Shown here: positions 1 through 12,500 of the stretch, in pieces | Numbering within the stretch: position 1 is the stretch's first letter | How the letters are laid out: the number at the start of each line of letters is the position of its first letter | Source: Mermis nigrescens | Lineage: Eukaryota > Nematoda > Enoplea > Mermithida > Mermithidae | Direction of reading: 5' to 3' | DNA length: 64,000 nt | Assembly: GCA_036768485.1 (NCBI GenBank) | Contig: JAVLUZ010000081.1 | Span: 248,001-312,000, forward strand | The notes under the pieces: generated by a model | What the model was told of the DNA's origin: nothing | Databases searched by the model: none | Seen by the model: only the letters and a program-made list of their open reading frames with translations | Program-made: the position numbers and the translations under genes

Positions 1-225
1 AAAAATGGTAAATTTTCTCGGGAAAATGAGGAAAAATAAAGACAAAAAACGAATGAAAATTGAAAATTTTTTCTTCAAAAGAGCTTTAAATTGACCAGAA
101 ACTGTGTAATAATAACATCGTTTTAACGTTATTTTAGCGCTTATAATAGCTTTTGAGGTTATTTTGGCCCGGCTGGCTGACCCCTTTCCAGATCGGTCAT
201 GCTATACATTGTATGTGTGTCATTC
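1..225 (+). repeat. Dispersed repeat, uninterrupted copy
   Basis: This stretch resembles the two flanks of the hAT-type element at 24350-25106. Positions 1-145 match 24210-24349 and positions 145-220 match 25107-25215, with no insertion between them. It is therefore a paralogous empty site for that element. No coding capacity is seen. The true left end lies outside the window. Confidence 0.6.
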
Positions 226-337
226 ACCTTTTCAAAAAGCAACTCCGCTCAAATAAGATCACGTTGTTTTGTGAATCACAGCGTGACGAGAAAAAATTTT
301 GTACCTAAAGTGTAGCGTATTGAAAGCATCTTGTTGC

Positions 338-599
338 CATACGTGGGCAGCAAGAAAATTCTGGGGGGGTGCAAGATTTTTTTGAAGGTCGAAAAATGGC
401 CTTAAAAATTGTGGTATGGCGATAAAAACACCATTTTTCGACGTTTCTCATCAAGCACTATCCATTGGCATCAAAAAATTGCGGAAAAAACGAAAAAAAT
501 TTTCAAAAATTGAATTCTGGGGGGTATTTTGATTTCTGGGGGGGGTATTTTGGTTTCTGTGGGGGTGCATACCCCCCAAATTCCCCACGCCCAGGTGTG
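338..599 (+). mobile_element. hAT-like MITE (family D) with 8-bp TSD
   Basis: The element starts CATACGTGGGC and ends GCCCAGGTGTG. It is flanked on both sides by the same 8 bases, CTTGTTGC (330-337 and 600-607). It is 262 bp long, G-rich near the ends and non-coding. Related copies lie at 38052-38320, 35508-35676, 46236-46335, 49195-49385 and inside 52215-52735. The 8-bp duplication fits hAT-type integration. The autonomous partner is not in this window. Confidence 0.75.
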
Positions 600-1084
600 C
601 TTGTTGCCCATCCTCATGCGCTTATTTTTAATTGGCGGATCTGACTTCCCGGGACGATGATAAATTTCAAACAGCATTATGATGCAAATAATATAAAGTC
701 ATCAATATGTTTAAAAAATGAAAAAAGAGATAATAAAAGAAAAAGATAAATAAAAGGTAAATAAAAAAGGCATGCTGTTAATATAAAAGGAACAAAAAGA
801 CGCGAGAAATTGTACGCATGTACATAGAAAAGTACATAAAATTATATTATGATAAATTAAGGGTTTCACGAGACGCAAGAGTCTAAGTGAAACGAGAAGT
901 AAGCAGGAGTCTATGAAGGAAGAAAAATGAAAAATGCGAGGTCATCAGAGAGGAACTAGGTTGCTACAGTTTCGTGCCTTTAATCCTCTGACTGTCACCG
1001 CAACCTAGAGGCACCAGTCTAGGCGGCTAGACTGCCTCTTAAACGCAACGAACAATTACAAAAAGGAAATGCAAACAAAGACAC

Positions 1085-2940
1085 GAAAAAATTTAGAAAA
1101 TCTAGTCAAGTTCAATTTCGACGTCTAAATAACTATCGTTCTGAGCAGAAAACGTTTCCGTGACATGTGATGATTTTAGGTCTTTTGATGTAATCACGAA
1201 AATTTGAAATATCCATAGCCGCAATGTCATCAATGTAACGCGTCACGTTATTAAAACAATAAGCAAGGTCTTTATCTTTAGGCGATCATAGGAATTTAAA
1301 CTCGCAGTAGGAAAGGAAAATATCAGCCAAAAGTGGCGAATAATTAGAGCCCACAGGGATGCCAATTTTCCGATGAAAAATTTTATTTCCAAAATTAATG
1401 AGTGGATTTTGGATTAAAAATTTTAGACTTTTTGTAACAGTGTCAAAGTCGAAAGTTGACTGAATCTTTTTATCAGAAAGAAGAACTCCATTACGATTTG
1501 GAACCGATAGTACATAAAAATTTATTCTTTTCAAAGAGTTTCTCAAGGAATTCAAAAGAAGTGGAAATAAATTCATTTTGAGGAAGAGATGTGTAAAGCG
1601 TCGAAAAATCGAATGTATTAATCGATTTAAGAAAATGTATTATTGATATACCAAAATCTATTAATACGAGATTTACTAAAAATAGCTTTACAATAGTTCT
1701 CCTAGATACGGCGGACTAAGTTGAGGCCTTCGGTAACTAGCGATGATAACAATTTTTAGCCGCAGTAATAAACCTGGTTTTGTGGGGAATTTTATGTAGT
1801 TTTGGAATCCAATACATAGAAGGTAGTTTTTTGTTGAGACATTCTTCACTAACAGGTCCGGAAAACTTAAAAAAATGTTTTTCTGGAACTGAATTTGATC
1901 AAAAATAATGTTTTCATCACGTAAATTAGACAAAACGTAGGTACTACTAGAGGGTATGGATGGAGATGAAAAGCCCAACTCATCGTAAAGAACGGACAAA
2001 TAATGATGCTTACATATGATGACTTGACAAAAGGATCAGATAAACTCTTAAGGGTCTCTTTAACGATGGGTTTACCGAGTAGAGAATAAGGAAAGCAAGG
2101 AAAATTTGATTTTTTTAGTCTATGAATTATTTGTGAAACAACATGTTTATTCGATTTTCCCAGTCAAACAGGGAAGAAACCGGGGCTTTTTCTTGTTTGG
2201 CCTAATTTGTAACAAATTTATCGAGAGCATGAAAAATGTCATTTTTATAAACATCCCAATTTATACGAGGAGTTTCACGGAAAGAGGAACTTTATTGAAA
2301 AGTGAAATTAAGTCAGAATCACCAATGAAGTTTAAATCGCCAGTAATGACATGACCACATGATTGATAAATATATGCGGATGAATGATAATGACAGGGCG
2401 GAATGACACTTTGATGAAAATTCTTCGACGACTTGTTTATAATTTTATATCTTAGATCCAATGGGTTGTGTTAAACGATATGTAACGACATAAGGATCTT
2501 GAGATTTGAAATTAGGAGGAACGAGCTAAGTAACGCATTCTGAATGAAAAATCGAGGGCAGGTTGATGATGTCAAAACCTTCATTCGTAAAAGTAAGTCG
2601 AAAAAACTTAAAGTATAATCAATTTTCATCAGCGAGACGGGTTTATAAAGCCTATAATAAGAAATTGCGGGAATTATGCCAAAACATCGTTTTTCGTTGT
2701 GCGAAAATTCATGGGAGGATAATGAAACAACGTTTTCACTTGAAGATTTGAGACTTTTTGAAGAAAGACCAAAATTGAGTTTTCCCAAATTGAAAGTACC
2801 ATTTTCAGAATCGAATATTTTGCAACATTCATCGGTATGATCAATCTTAATGATGACGGTTTTTCACGGCCATGACCACGATGATTACGCTGAATACGGA
2901 ACTCATGGCTAAAATGAGGGGGCTTGCTCAGAGCCATTCA
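1085..2940 (-). pseudogene. Decayed reverse transcriptase (Penelope-like or related retroelement)
   Basis: Read on the - strand, broken frames give reverse-transcriptase signatures in the expected order. They are HVITGDLNF near 2350, a WxPKLHK-like segment near 1780 (altered to FQNYIKF), IGIPVGSN followed by LLADIFL near 1340-1370, and the catalytic YIDD at 1226-1237. Several frame changes and stops separate these pieces, for example an in-frame TAG after FVTN near 2210, so the copy is dead. The motif style (GIPxGSN, LLADxFL, YIDD) resembles Penelope-like reverse transcriptases, but the exact class was not settled. No endonuclease domain was recognised. It lies in an intron or upstream region of the + strand gene. 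Confidence 0.6.
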
Positions 2941-3412
2941 TGGAAATATTGCCAAAACCAGTAAAATTGTCGTTTAAGCCAAAAGAGAAAATCGTTTGGA
3001 GTGATTTAATCCAGGAAAGTTCCCTTTTAAGAATATTAGATAGGTCTGAGACAAGTTCTAAAAATTGTATTTATGAATCCACGAATGAATGATTAGATTG
3101 GTTGAAATGAGAGACCAAAGGAGTTGAAAGTTTGTTTTCCTTTATTTTATTTCGATTACCATTTAAGCGACTCCTGGCCTACATACTCCAAACCACAATC
3201 TTTACACGCGAAGATTTATTATTCCAGGTGGTCTGGCTATCGCTAGAAAAGTTTACGTACTTTATCGCATTTAGGGTCATATTTGTGAGAAATCGCAACA
3301 ATCTAAAACCATTTCTTTGCATTACGATTGCGTCTCTGTAATTCTATTCTGAATTTCTTTGCTGAAAATGATTAAGTTTTACAACATTTTCTGCTTGACT
3401 TTTGAATTTCAG

Positions 3413-3581
3413 GTGTTTGCGAAGTTCCCGTCCTATGCAAGCCAAGAGAGTTTGCGCAGGTGCTTGGCAGGAACAAATCGATGCTACTTTTCGATTTGCG
3501 ATCTGCAGATGACGTGAAAGCGTCCAAAATCGCGTGGGAAGCTAGCATTAATATACCTGATGAGACTATATCAGCGGACAG
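3413..3581 (+). CDS. Exon 1: N-terminal half of rhodanese-homology domain
   Basis: The acceptor is TGAATTTCAG and the donor is GACAG|GTTAGT. The exon enters with two bases of a codon and leaves with two. It encodes 55 full codons including MLLFDLRSADD and INIPDETISAD. This pattern, LLxFDxR then a helix then INIPxE, is the first half of a rhodanese fold. The IPxExIS stretch is most like the non-catalytic rhodanese domain of USP8, with MAP-kinase phosphatases next. Upstream exons are not in the window. Confidence 0.75.
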
Positions 3582-6500
3582 GTTAGTAATATAATTGAGA
3601 TATGATGATATTTATTCTAGGAACCCAGTCACATTCTGGAAAGTTCATTTTTTTAAAGATAGACAATTGAAAAAGATTTTGTTCTTCTTTCTGTTCAGAC
3701 TCGATACCAAGTTTTTAATCAGCGTGTAAAGTTTTGGTGTAACATTATAACATACACAAACTTTTGACGCACTTCTTAGTCGGCGTGTGCACAACTCAGT
3801 GTAAATGCCTTATACAATTTGATGGTACAGACTTGTAGAGAATCGAATTATCTAAAACCTCACTTTTTGTTTTTTGAATTTCGCTTTAGTTCTTGAAGGG
3901 GAGTGTAAAGAGAGCAGAATAATGTAGTTGTTAAGACAGATTTTGGTTACGTTATTTACCTCTTGATGTCTGTCAACAACTCCAGTTATGTGTCTCAAAA
4001 AATGTTTCTAATTGAAATGTACTACGGCTTAAGGGCTACTTTGTGCTTACCAGCAAACTTCTTTACACTCAATACGGGGTTAGATTTAGGGGTTCAAACT
4101 TAACACATTAGTGGATAGTGTAGAAAACAAGTTTTGTCTAAGATTTCTCCGCCAATTTCTCCACTTATGAGTTGGAATAAATTGTATATAAAAAATTGAG
4201 GACATTTTAAGGGCTACACGTCGCTGCAAATCGCGTTTGAAAAACGCAATATTGAGTTATTCATGAGGGTGTAAAATTAGAAGTCAGGGTGTAAAATTGG
4301 CAAAAAAACGTTTTTTGCCCAATTTTGATGGGTTAATATCTCAAATATTTTGCAGAACAGAGGTTTTTCGCATACAAACTTACTAAGATTTGAACGCTAC
4401 AAACTGGCACAAATTGAATTTCTATACATTCAATAGGAAGTTAGGTTCAGATTTTTAGAGTTTAAAATGTGGTGGATGGTAGAAAATACGTTTTTGTCCG
4501 TTTTTTGTTCGCCACTTTCTCCGTTTAGAAATCAAGATGGATCGAATAGAATAATAATAAAGTACTTTCTAAGGGGTACACGTCACAGCAAATTGCGTTT
4601 ATTTACATCAATATTTAGCTGTTTTGGGAGGTGTAAAGTCAAAAAATTGGGTGTGTTAAAGTTGTTTCGGTCTTGTTTTTTTCTGCCGACTTCTCCGGTT
4701 ATGAGTCTGGACATGATCTCAAGTCTAAAAATGTTTCAAGAATCAAACATGATACGCCACTTGTGCGCGTTTTTTTGTACACTCACCAGTGGTGTAATGT
4801 GGTTTACATCTGATATATATTTGTCTTTAGGCCATTATAGAGACTTAATGTTTATATTAATGTTGATCGTAATATCAAAGTAATATCAGAATTACGAATC
4901 CTACTAAAATCTTCTTTACACTCTGTAGTTGTGTAAAGTTTACACTGCAGATTAACCTTAGTTCTAGAGCCTTGCGGAAGCTTATTTTTTCCAAAATGTT
5001 CTACGTAATGTCAGAATTACGAATCTGACTGTTAGTTTTCTCTACACCCAGTAGTTGTGTAAAGTTTGCAATATTCATTTTTTGTTAATGTGTACTTTAC
5101 ACTACCAATTTATTTTACTTCCAGGGCATTGAAAAACGTAAGTTGTTTTCGGAATATGTTCCGTAAGGTCCGGATTACGAATCTGTCCGTATGTTTTATT
5201 TACACGCAGTAATTATGTAAAGTCTACACTGAAAATTAAATTTAGTTCCAGGGCGTTGCGGAAGCTTAATTTTTCAAAATGTTTCATGTAACGTCAGGAT
5301 TACGAATCTGAGCTTTAGTGTTCTTCACACCCAATATATGCGTATAATTTATGCTGAAAACCGTTGATCTATCTTAATAAGTTAAGGTTGTCTTGTTTTA
5401 AAAAAGGTAATGATGATGTTCTGAATAATATTCTTTTCCGCGTTCTTGGACTGCCGTCATTATTGTTGCATGTAACCGCATATGCTTACTGACTGATTAA
5501 CTCAAATCATGCTAATTTAAAGTAGGGTACTAGCAAAGAAAAATGCTCCGACAGAACAAAAAAGACGAATATTCCTGGGATTATGGATTATTAAGAATGT
5601 AGTAGGGGGCTAGGAAAAAGCTTCTATGTACGAGTATATGCCTAAAGTCGCTAAATCTGTTAAAAATCGGACTTTCTTTGAGCGACGCTAAAAATCGAAG
5701 TTATATTCTGCGGCCTCTGAAAAAGTATAACCTTCATTAAATAATTTTCAGTGCTTCACATAAGTGTATAGACTTATTCTAAAACTTTACTTTTTGTAAA
5801 TTGCTTGCAAGTTGTATGAACGCTGACTTGCTTCGTATCGTGAATGATAGAAAACTAACTGCAATTGTATTTAAAGATGTTTTATTTTCTTATTATGAGC
5901 ATTATAGCTAGCAAACCTGGCGTCCAATTGAATAGTAAGCACAATCGTTGCTGGCATGCAAGTTTACCTACGTGCAATCTGTTTCACGTACGCTTACGCG
6001 TTTTCTACTGCTTTGAACGAACAATTTCTTTGATTGTCCTGAATGCATCGATGCTTGCTATTTCATTCAATTGGCTTACAAAGTCGCGCATAGTTTACTC
6101 CATCTACTTTCCCATAGCTACTGCTTAGCTAACTTGCTGCTTTTTCTATCGTGTTTTTGGTTCAATAGTTTATTTCAATCTGCAGGCCGCAGAATATACT
6201 TCGATTTTTGGCGTTGCTCAGAGAAAGTCTGATTTTTAACAGATTTTGCGACTTTAGGCATATACTCGTACATAGAAGCTTTTTCCTAGTCCCTCCTTTC
6301 ACATCCTTAATAATCCATAATCCCAAGTATATTCGTCTTTTTTGTTCTATCGTAGCATTTGTCTTTGCTAGTACCTAAATGATTAGCGCTGAAATTAAAA
6401 AATTTGATGCAAACGTGTTCAGTTATCAACGAGTGATAATCCATAGTTTGAAGTTTTTATCAAAATCGGCTGCCGAATTTAAATTCTACCTTTCATTTAT

Positions 6501-9500
6501 TTTGAGAGAGCCCGGCCGAGGTTATGAGAGTTCTGCGCTTGAGCATACAAGGCCTTTGATCGAACTGGCAGCAATTATGTTTGCATGTATACTTTAGGAT
6601 CCAAATTTCTTGGAAATTTGAATATTTTTTCTCAGTGAATTATAGGATATAATATCTCGTTCCTTAATTGCTTATTCTGCCATTGTAGATGCGCGCCATA
6701 TTAGTCTGACGAGTAGCTAAAAAGTTTTGAAGGTAGCCGACTATTATTCTTGAGTAAAAAAATTTCGAGGAAAATAAAAAAATGAGTTGATAAAGATCAA
6801 GTACAAAAAGAATGGAGAAAGTGAAAAAAGAGAAGTGGAAGATTGAGTACAAGAATTGAGAATTACTTTTTTCGCCACGATTTCAGTTTTACTTAAATCA
6901 TAAATTTCGGTAAACTATTGTAGTGAAACTGAGCGTTTATCATCAAGTTCGTGTATTCTTGTGTTTTTATCTTTATTTTTGAACTTAACATGCTTTTCAA
7001 TAGATTGCCTAATCTAGAGCACGAATTAAGCTTAAGCGATAGAATGTTATTTCGTAAGCGCGACTTTTACGAATCTCTCGTAATTATGAGCCAAAATCCC
7101 GAATCTTGCCGGATAGATGACCCGAATTCTCATGCCAGATTGTTTGTACAATTTTTTAGCTCGGGTAAGTAATGCTATTCTTATCATTGCTTCTAAGCCA
7201 TTTTCGATAAAAGATGCTATTAAGTATGTAATAAAATTTTAAGGAAATTGAAAAGTTCAAAGGCCGAAAATGTATGATCTTAGAAGGCGGTTTTTCGGCA
7301 TTCGCTAGAGCCTATCCTTTTGGTCTTGTTAAAAGCGGTGTTAAGCCCAAGGAGCCCGAAGGTATGGCTGAACTGTTTCAATTATGTTTAAAGTTATTGA
7401 GTATGGTAACTGAAATTTTTAAATGAATGGATGAACCTAATTTTAAATAATTCCACTTATGGTGCTCCTGGTGTTGAGTCTTGCAGCATAACTGAATTTA
7501 CTTGCCTTAATAGGTACGCACATAGGTTACTTATCGACTTCATCACCTACGAGTATGTGGTTTGTACTTTGTTGTCTGCTTTATATTTTAACAATGTGTT
7601 AAATAATTTTTATGGACAACAAAAATGATTAAGAGTAAGCAATGCTCGTGTCAATAGAAAATTTCATAATTTTTAATAAAATTTGATTTAACATTCCTAA
7701 TAGAGTATACCTAAGTTACGTACTGCGTTAATTATCATAATATTTGGGGGTGATTTTATTGTTAAATCATTCACAGCAAAAAAGTATAATATGCAGCTAT
7801 TAACTAATTAAACTTACAGTGCGTAAGATAAATTCAAAAAAACAACGCAGACGATGACACGCGACGATAAGCGGGATTCTTAAAATGTCCGAAGCCGAAA
7901 GCGGCTATACAGCGTTATTAGAATAATTAATTCCGAATAAATACAATTAACGACGCAGATGGAATTAGGTCAACGGATAAACTGAGCGCTTATCTATGGT
8001 GATATAAGTTTTTATATTTTTTGTCTTGGGGGTGTGATTAGCTAACACGTGACTTTTCCTATTGGCTGTTCATTAGCTAGATTTTCAGATTCTAGATTAT
8101 GATTGGTGGTTTTAAAATAGGCCAGTGAATTGCGTCATTGATATCCATATTTTGTTCATCATGTAGATTATATGCAAATTCCTTTCTGGGCCCAAAATTC
8201 ACATACTTTCAACATAATTCTATTTATTTTATGTAATAACAGGTGTTGTCTGGTATTAGTGCGTATTTTGTATTGAATTCAATGGATATTACGGGGGTTT
8301 CTTAGGGTTCAAAAGAATTAAATATACTTTGAGTGGGACTATGTAGATTTTGCGGAGGGTCATGTGTTTCGAAGGAAATGTATATACTTTTCATAAGGTC
8401 TGTGTAGTTTTTATGTGAGGTTTCGTCTTTTTCAGGAAATTAGTATATTTTGTAAGTAGGTCCTGTTGATTTAATATGAAAACAATTGCTACTCGATTAA
8501 AGGAGTATATTTTGAATGTATTCACGTGGATTTGATAGAAGATTAGCCTGGGTGGCTGTTTGGGGTCATCTGGCGCTCTTAACCATAGGTGTATGGATTA
8601 AAGATAAATAACATCAAGTGATTTGATTGATACTTAAATTCCAGACCGAAACTAAAAAAAAGACGAAGCAATAAATATAATTTTGACATTTAAAAATAAA
8701 AATTTAGTATACTTGCGTGGTTAAGATACTTACATGATATAAAATTTAAATAAACGCGAAAACACGCATTTTAACAAAAAAACTACTAAAAATTGAGTTT
8801 TCCAAATTAAATAAAACTGCAAATTTTCGCTTTTCGTGACACTCCTCCTCTTAGCTTCAAACGTCCTCGTTTGTAATCAAACGTGTCGACTGCGTAGGTT
8901 ATAGTCATGAGTCGGGCCAGTAACTCTATCTTCATTGTCTACGCGCATCTTCTTGATGTGTCGTCCAGTATATCCATCATCAAGATCTTGAAAATCCTCA
9001 TCAATTCTTTCGGTCTCTTTGTCGGCTTTTTGATCCTCAGGTCGCACTTTGAACAACTTTGTTCGATTAACATGTACGGGCTGTATTCGTCCATTTCCAA
9101 CGTTGATGTCAATATTGGGATATTTGACTTCTTTGATTTGATATGGACCAGTATAAGTGGGTAAAAGTTTTTTTGGGATTCCACGTTTAGTGCTTTCATT
9201 TTCTAACAAGATCCAATCTCCTGGTTGGTAATTTACATTTCTAGCTTTCACATTTCGTGTTTTTTGATATTTAGCTTGTGAAATTTCAATTTGATTTTGT
9301 ACTTTTGTCAAGGCTTCCGAAAAATGTTTCTTAACTTCTTGTTCATATGTCTCTGTGTCTACAAGATAAAATGGTTTATTATAATTTAGGACTGCATCGA
9401 TAGGCAGTTTAGGTATTCGGCCATATATAAGCATAAAAGGGCTAGCTCCTGTCGTTTCATTATCGTGTATGTTAGTAGCAAAAACAGCGTAAGGCAAGTG

Positions 9501-12500
9501 TTCATCCCAATCTATTTGATTTTTATTCATATACATCCTTATTCTCGTAATTAGCGTTTGATTTGCGCGTTCTACCTCTCCGTTAGCCATCGGATGGTAG
9601 GCTGTAGTGTGTATTTTTCGGGTTTCAAATAATTTAGTGATTTCTTCCATCAATTTTGAAGTAAAATCTGATCCTCGATCGGACTGAAGTATTTGGGGTG
9701 CTCCATGCCTACAACAAATCTGAGTTACAAATATTTTTGCTATTGTTTCTGCTGTTATGTTAGGAGTTGCGAATGCTTCTATATATTTTGTGAAATAATC
9801 AATAAATACTACGATGAATCTATTGCCAGATTCAGTGATATTTAAGGGTCCGACGCAATCTACTGCAATTCTTTCGAATGGACCTAAACATGGGATAGGT
9901 TGAATATCTGCAGCCACTTTTAATCGGGTCGATTTATTTTTTTGACATATATTGCATGTTTTACAATATTCTCTTATTTCTTGGTTCATATTCTTCCAAT
10001 AATATTTCTTTGCAATCAAGTCAATAGTTTTCCGAGCTGCAAAATGACCAGCAAATTCATCATCATGATGAGTATAAATGATAAACTTTTTCAAACTATC
10101 AGGTACAACAATTCTCTTAATGTGTTCATCCACTTTGAATAGCGAACCATTTTCTAAAATAAATTTCTCATCTAATTCATTTGGTGGAAAATACTTCTGC
10201 AGTTCTGGATCTTCATATTGTAATTTACCCATTTCGATATTCGGATAACTAGGATCTCCTTGTTTTAATTCTAATTGCATAGTATTTATTTCAGGAGTAA
10301 AACTTTCGTTAAATTTCAATTCATTCTCGTCAACATCATAGTAAATATTTTCTTGTGGATTAATTAATCTAGATAAAGTGTCAGCATTTTGATTTTTTGT
10401 GCCTTTTCGTGGGACAACATTTATTTTAGTTCCAGCCAAAGCAATACCCCATCTTGCTATTCGCGAAGAAGGGTTTGGTTTTTCTAAGATGGATTTCACT
10501 GCAGTATGATCTGTTTCTATCATAACTTCTTGTTGATATAAATAGGGACGAAAGTACTTAACAAATTCTACTACTGCGAGGGTCTCTAATTCGGTTACAG
10601 AGTAATTTTTTTCTGCACCTCTTAATGATCGACTAGCAAATGCAATTGGATGTTCAAGTTCATCTTTTCCAATTTGAGACAATACAGCGCCAATTCCTGT
10701 GTAAGATGCGTCTGTCTGTAATATAAATGGTCTTGTAAAATCTGGATGACTTAATATAGGGGCTTGAATTAGTTTTTCCTTCAAAATTTGATAAGCGGAT
10801 TCCTGGTCATCTTTCCATTGAAACTGATTTCCCTTCCTAAGTAATTTAGTCAAAGGTTCAGCAATTTTAGAACAATTTGAGATAAATTTTCGATAATAGG
10901 AAATTAATCCAAGAAATGATTTAGTTTCTTTTACATTTGTAGGTCTAGGCATAGCTTTGACTGCTTCCACTTTCTTCTCATCAGGTAGGATTCCTTTTTC
11001 TGATATTTTATACCCTAAATATGTGGTTTCATTGTACGAAAATTTACATTTTGTTAATTTTAACTTAATTTTCCCATTATTTAATCGTTCAAGGAGTGTA
11101 TTAGTCCTTTGAATCATTTCATCATGATTTTGGGCGAAAATTAATATGTCATCTAAATATACTAAACATATACTCCATTGTAAGCCAGATAAGACAATGT
11201 CCATTAAGCGTGAAAAAGAAGCTGGGGCATTACATAAGCCAAATGGGAGATAATTAAATTCATATAAACCAATGGGTGTATTAAAAGCGGTTTTTTCCTT
11301 GTCTGTTTCGGTAATAGGAATAGTATAGTATGCATTTGATTGGTCTAATGTAGTAAAATATTTCATGCCATTAAGTGTATCTAATATATCGTCAATTCTT
11401 GGTAATGGGTATACGTTTTTCTTAGTAACATCATTTATACTGCGAAAATCTATGCACATTCGATGTGTGCCATCTTTTTTCCGAACTAAAACAACATTAG
11501 TAGACCATGGAGAAGTACTTGGGCGTATTATTCCTTTACTTTCTAGTGTTTTAACTTCATTCATAATTATTTCTTTTTCTTTTGGGGAAGTCCGAAAAGG
11601 ATGTTTTCTTATAGGGTCGTTTTCGGCTGTATCTATTTCATGTTCAATTAGTCCTGTTCTCCCTACGTCCATTTCTCCTATTGCATAGAGACTCGGAAAT
11701 TTTATAAGCACATTTATGATTTCTTCACGTTCTCTTTCACTCAAGTCTGGAGATATGTCAGCATTTTGGCGAATCCATTGCTCTATGTTTTCAATTGCAA
11801 GAACGTTTGAGTCATTTTCCATTAGCGTGTCGACTTTATTGCTTTCTGTATGTATATTTACGACACCTAATTTTATGTTGGGGTATAAGCAAATGCTAGA
11901 TGAAGTAGGATTCATTATTTGAATAGGAATCATGCCATTTGGCAACACAGTGCATATAGAATGAGCTAAATAGAGGTTTCTTTTGTCCTGTGTTCCATTT
12001 GGAATGAAAATAACGGTGTCAGTCGGTTTATAATTTTGCGATATTCTTCCATAGATAGTTTGTATAGAACGCGGAGGCACTATTTCATGCTCAATTATTG
12101 TTACATTGCTTCGATTTTCTGGGGAATTATAATACATACCTTCACATGGGATATATAATTCTCGAAACCTTATTGTTGCTTTTTTCCAGTTTAGCTGTAT
12201 GTTATTAAATTTTGATAGAAAATTGGTTCCCAAAATAAGATCTGACGAACAGTTTGGTTGTATATAAACTAAGACTGTTTCATTTACATCGTGAAATGCT
12301 ATTGAAATTATAACCGATCCTATGATTGGTATTTCTTGTCCATTAGCAGCTATTGGCCGTACAAAAGTTCCATAAATATTCAAATTAGGGATTCTTTCAG
12401 CAATTTTTTGATCTAAGAGAGAAAATACTGCCCCAGTATCAATGAGGGCTGTGACTTCAATGCAGTTGTTGAGAATCACTTTAATGTGAGGGGTTCGTTT

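Larger units (their letters stand above)
3690..6375 (+). repeat. 2.7-kb dispersed repeat, + copy
   Basis: This block matches the reverse complement of 29345-31960 across nearly its whole length, including the junction with the MITE at 5525-6375. It is rich in TTTACAC/GTGTAAA words and contains a tandem array (4905-5385). No credible coding frame was seen. The 138-codon frame at 4467-4883 has no recognisable domain. Parts also recur at about 49680-50200. Confidence 0.7.

Noticed and set aside
4467..4883. 138-codon frame on +
   Set aside because: It falls inside the 2.7-kb dispersed repeat, and no protein family is recognised.
3413..7426. Separate complete USP8-like deubiquitinase gene
   Set aside because: No ubiquitin-protease catalytic motifs appear anywhere in the window; only the rhodanese-like part is present.
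8907..11922. Several + strand frames over the retrotransposon
   Set aside because: They are antisense shadows of the intact pol frame.
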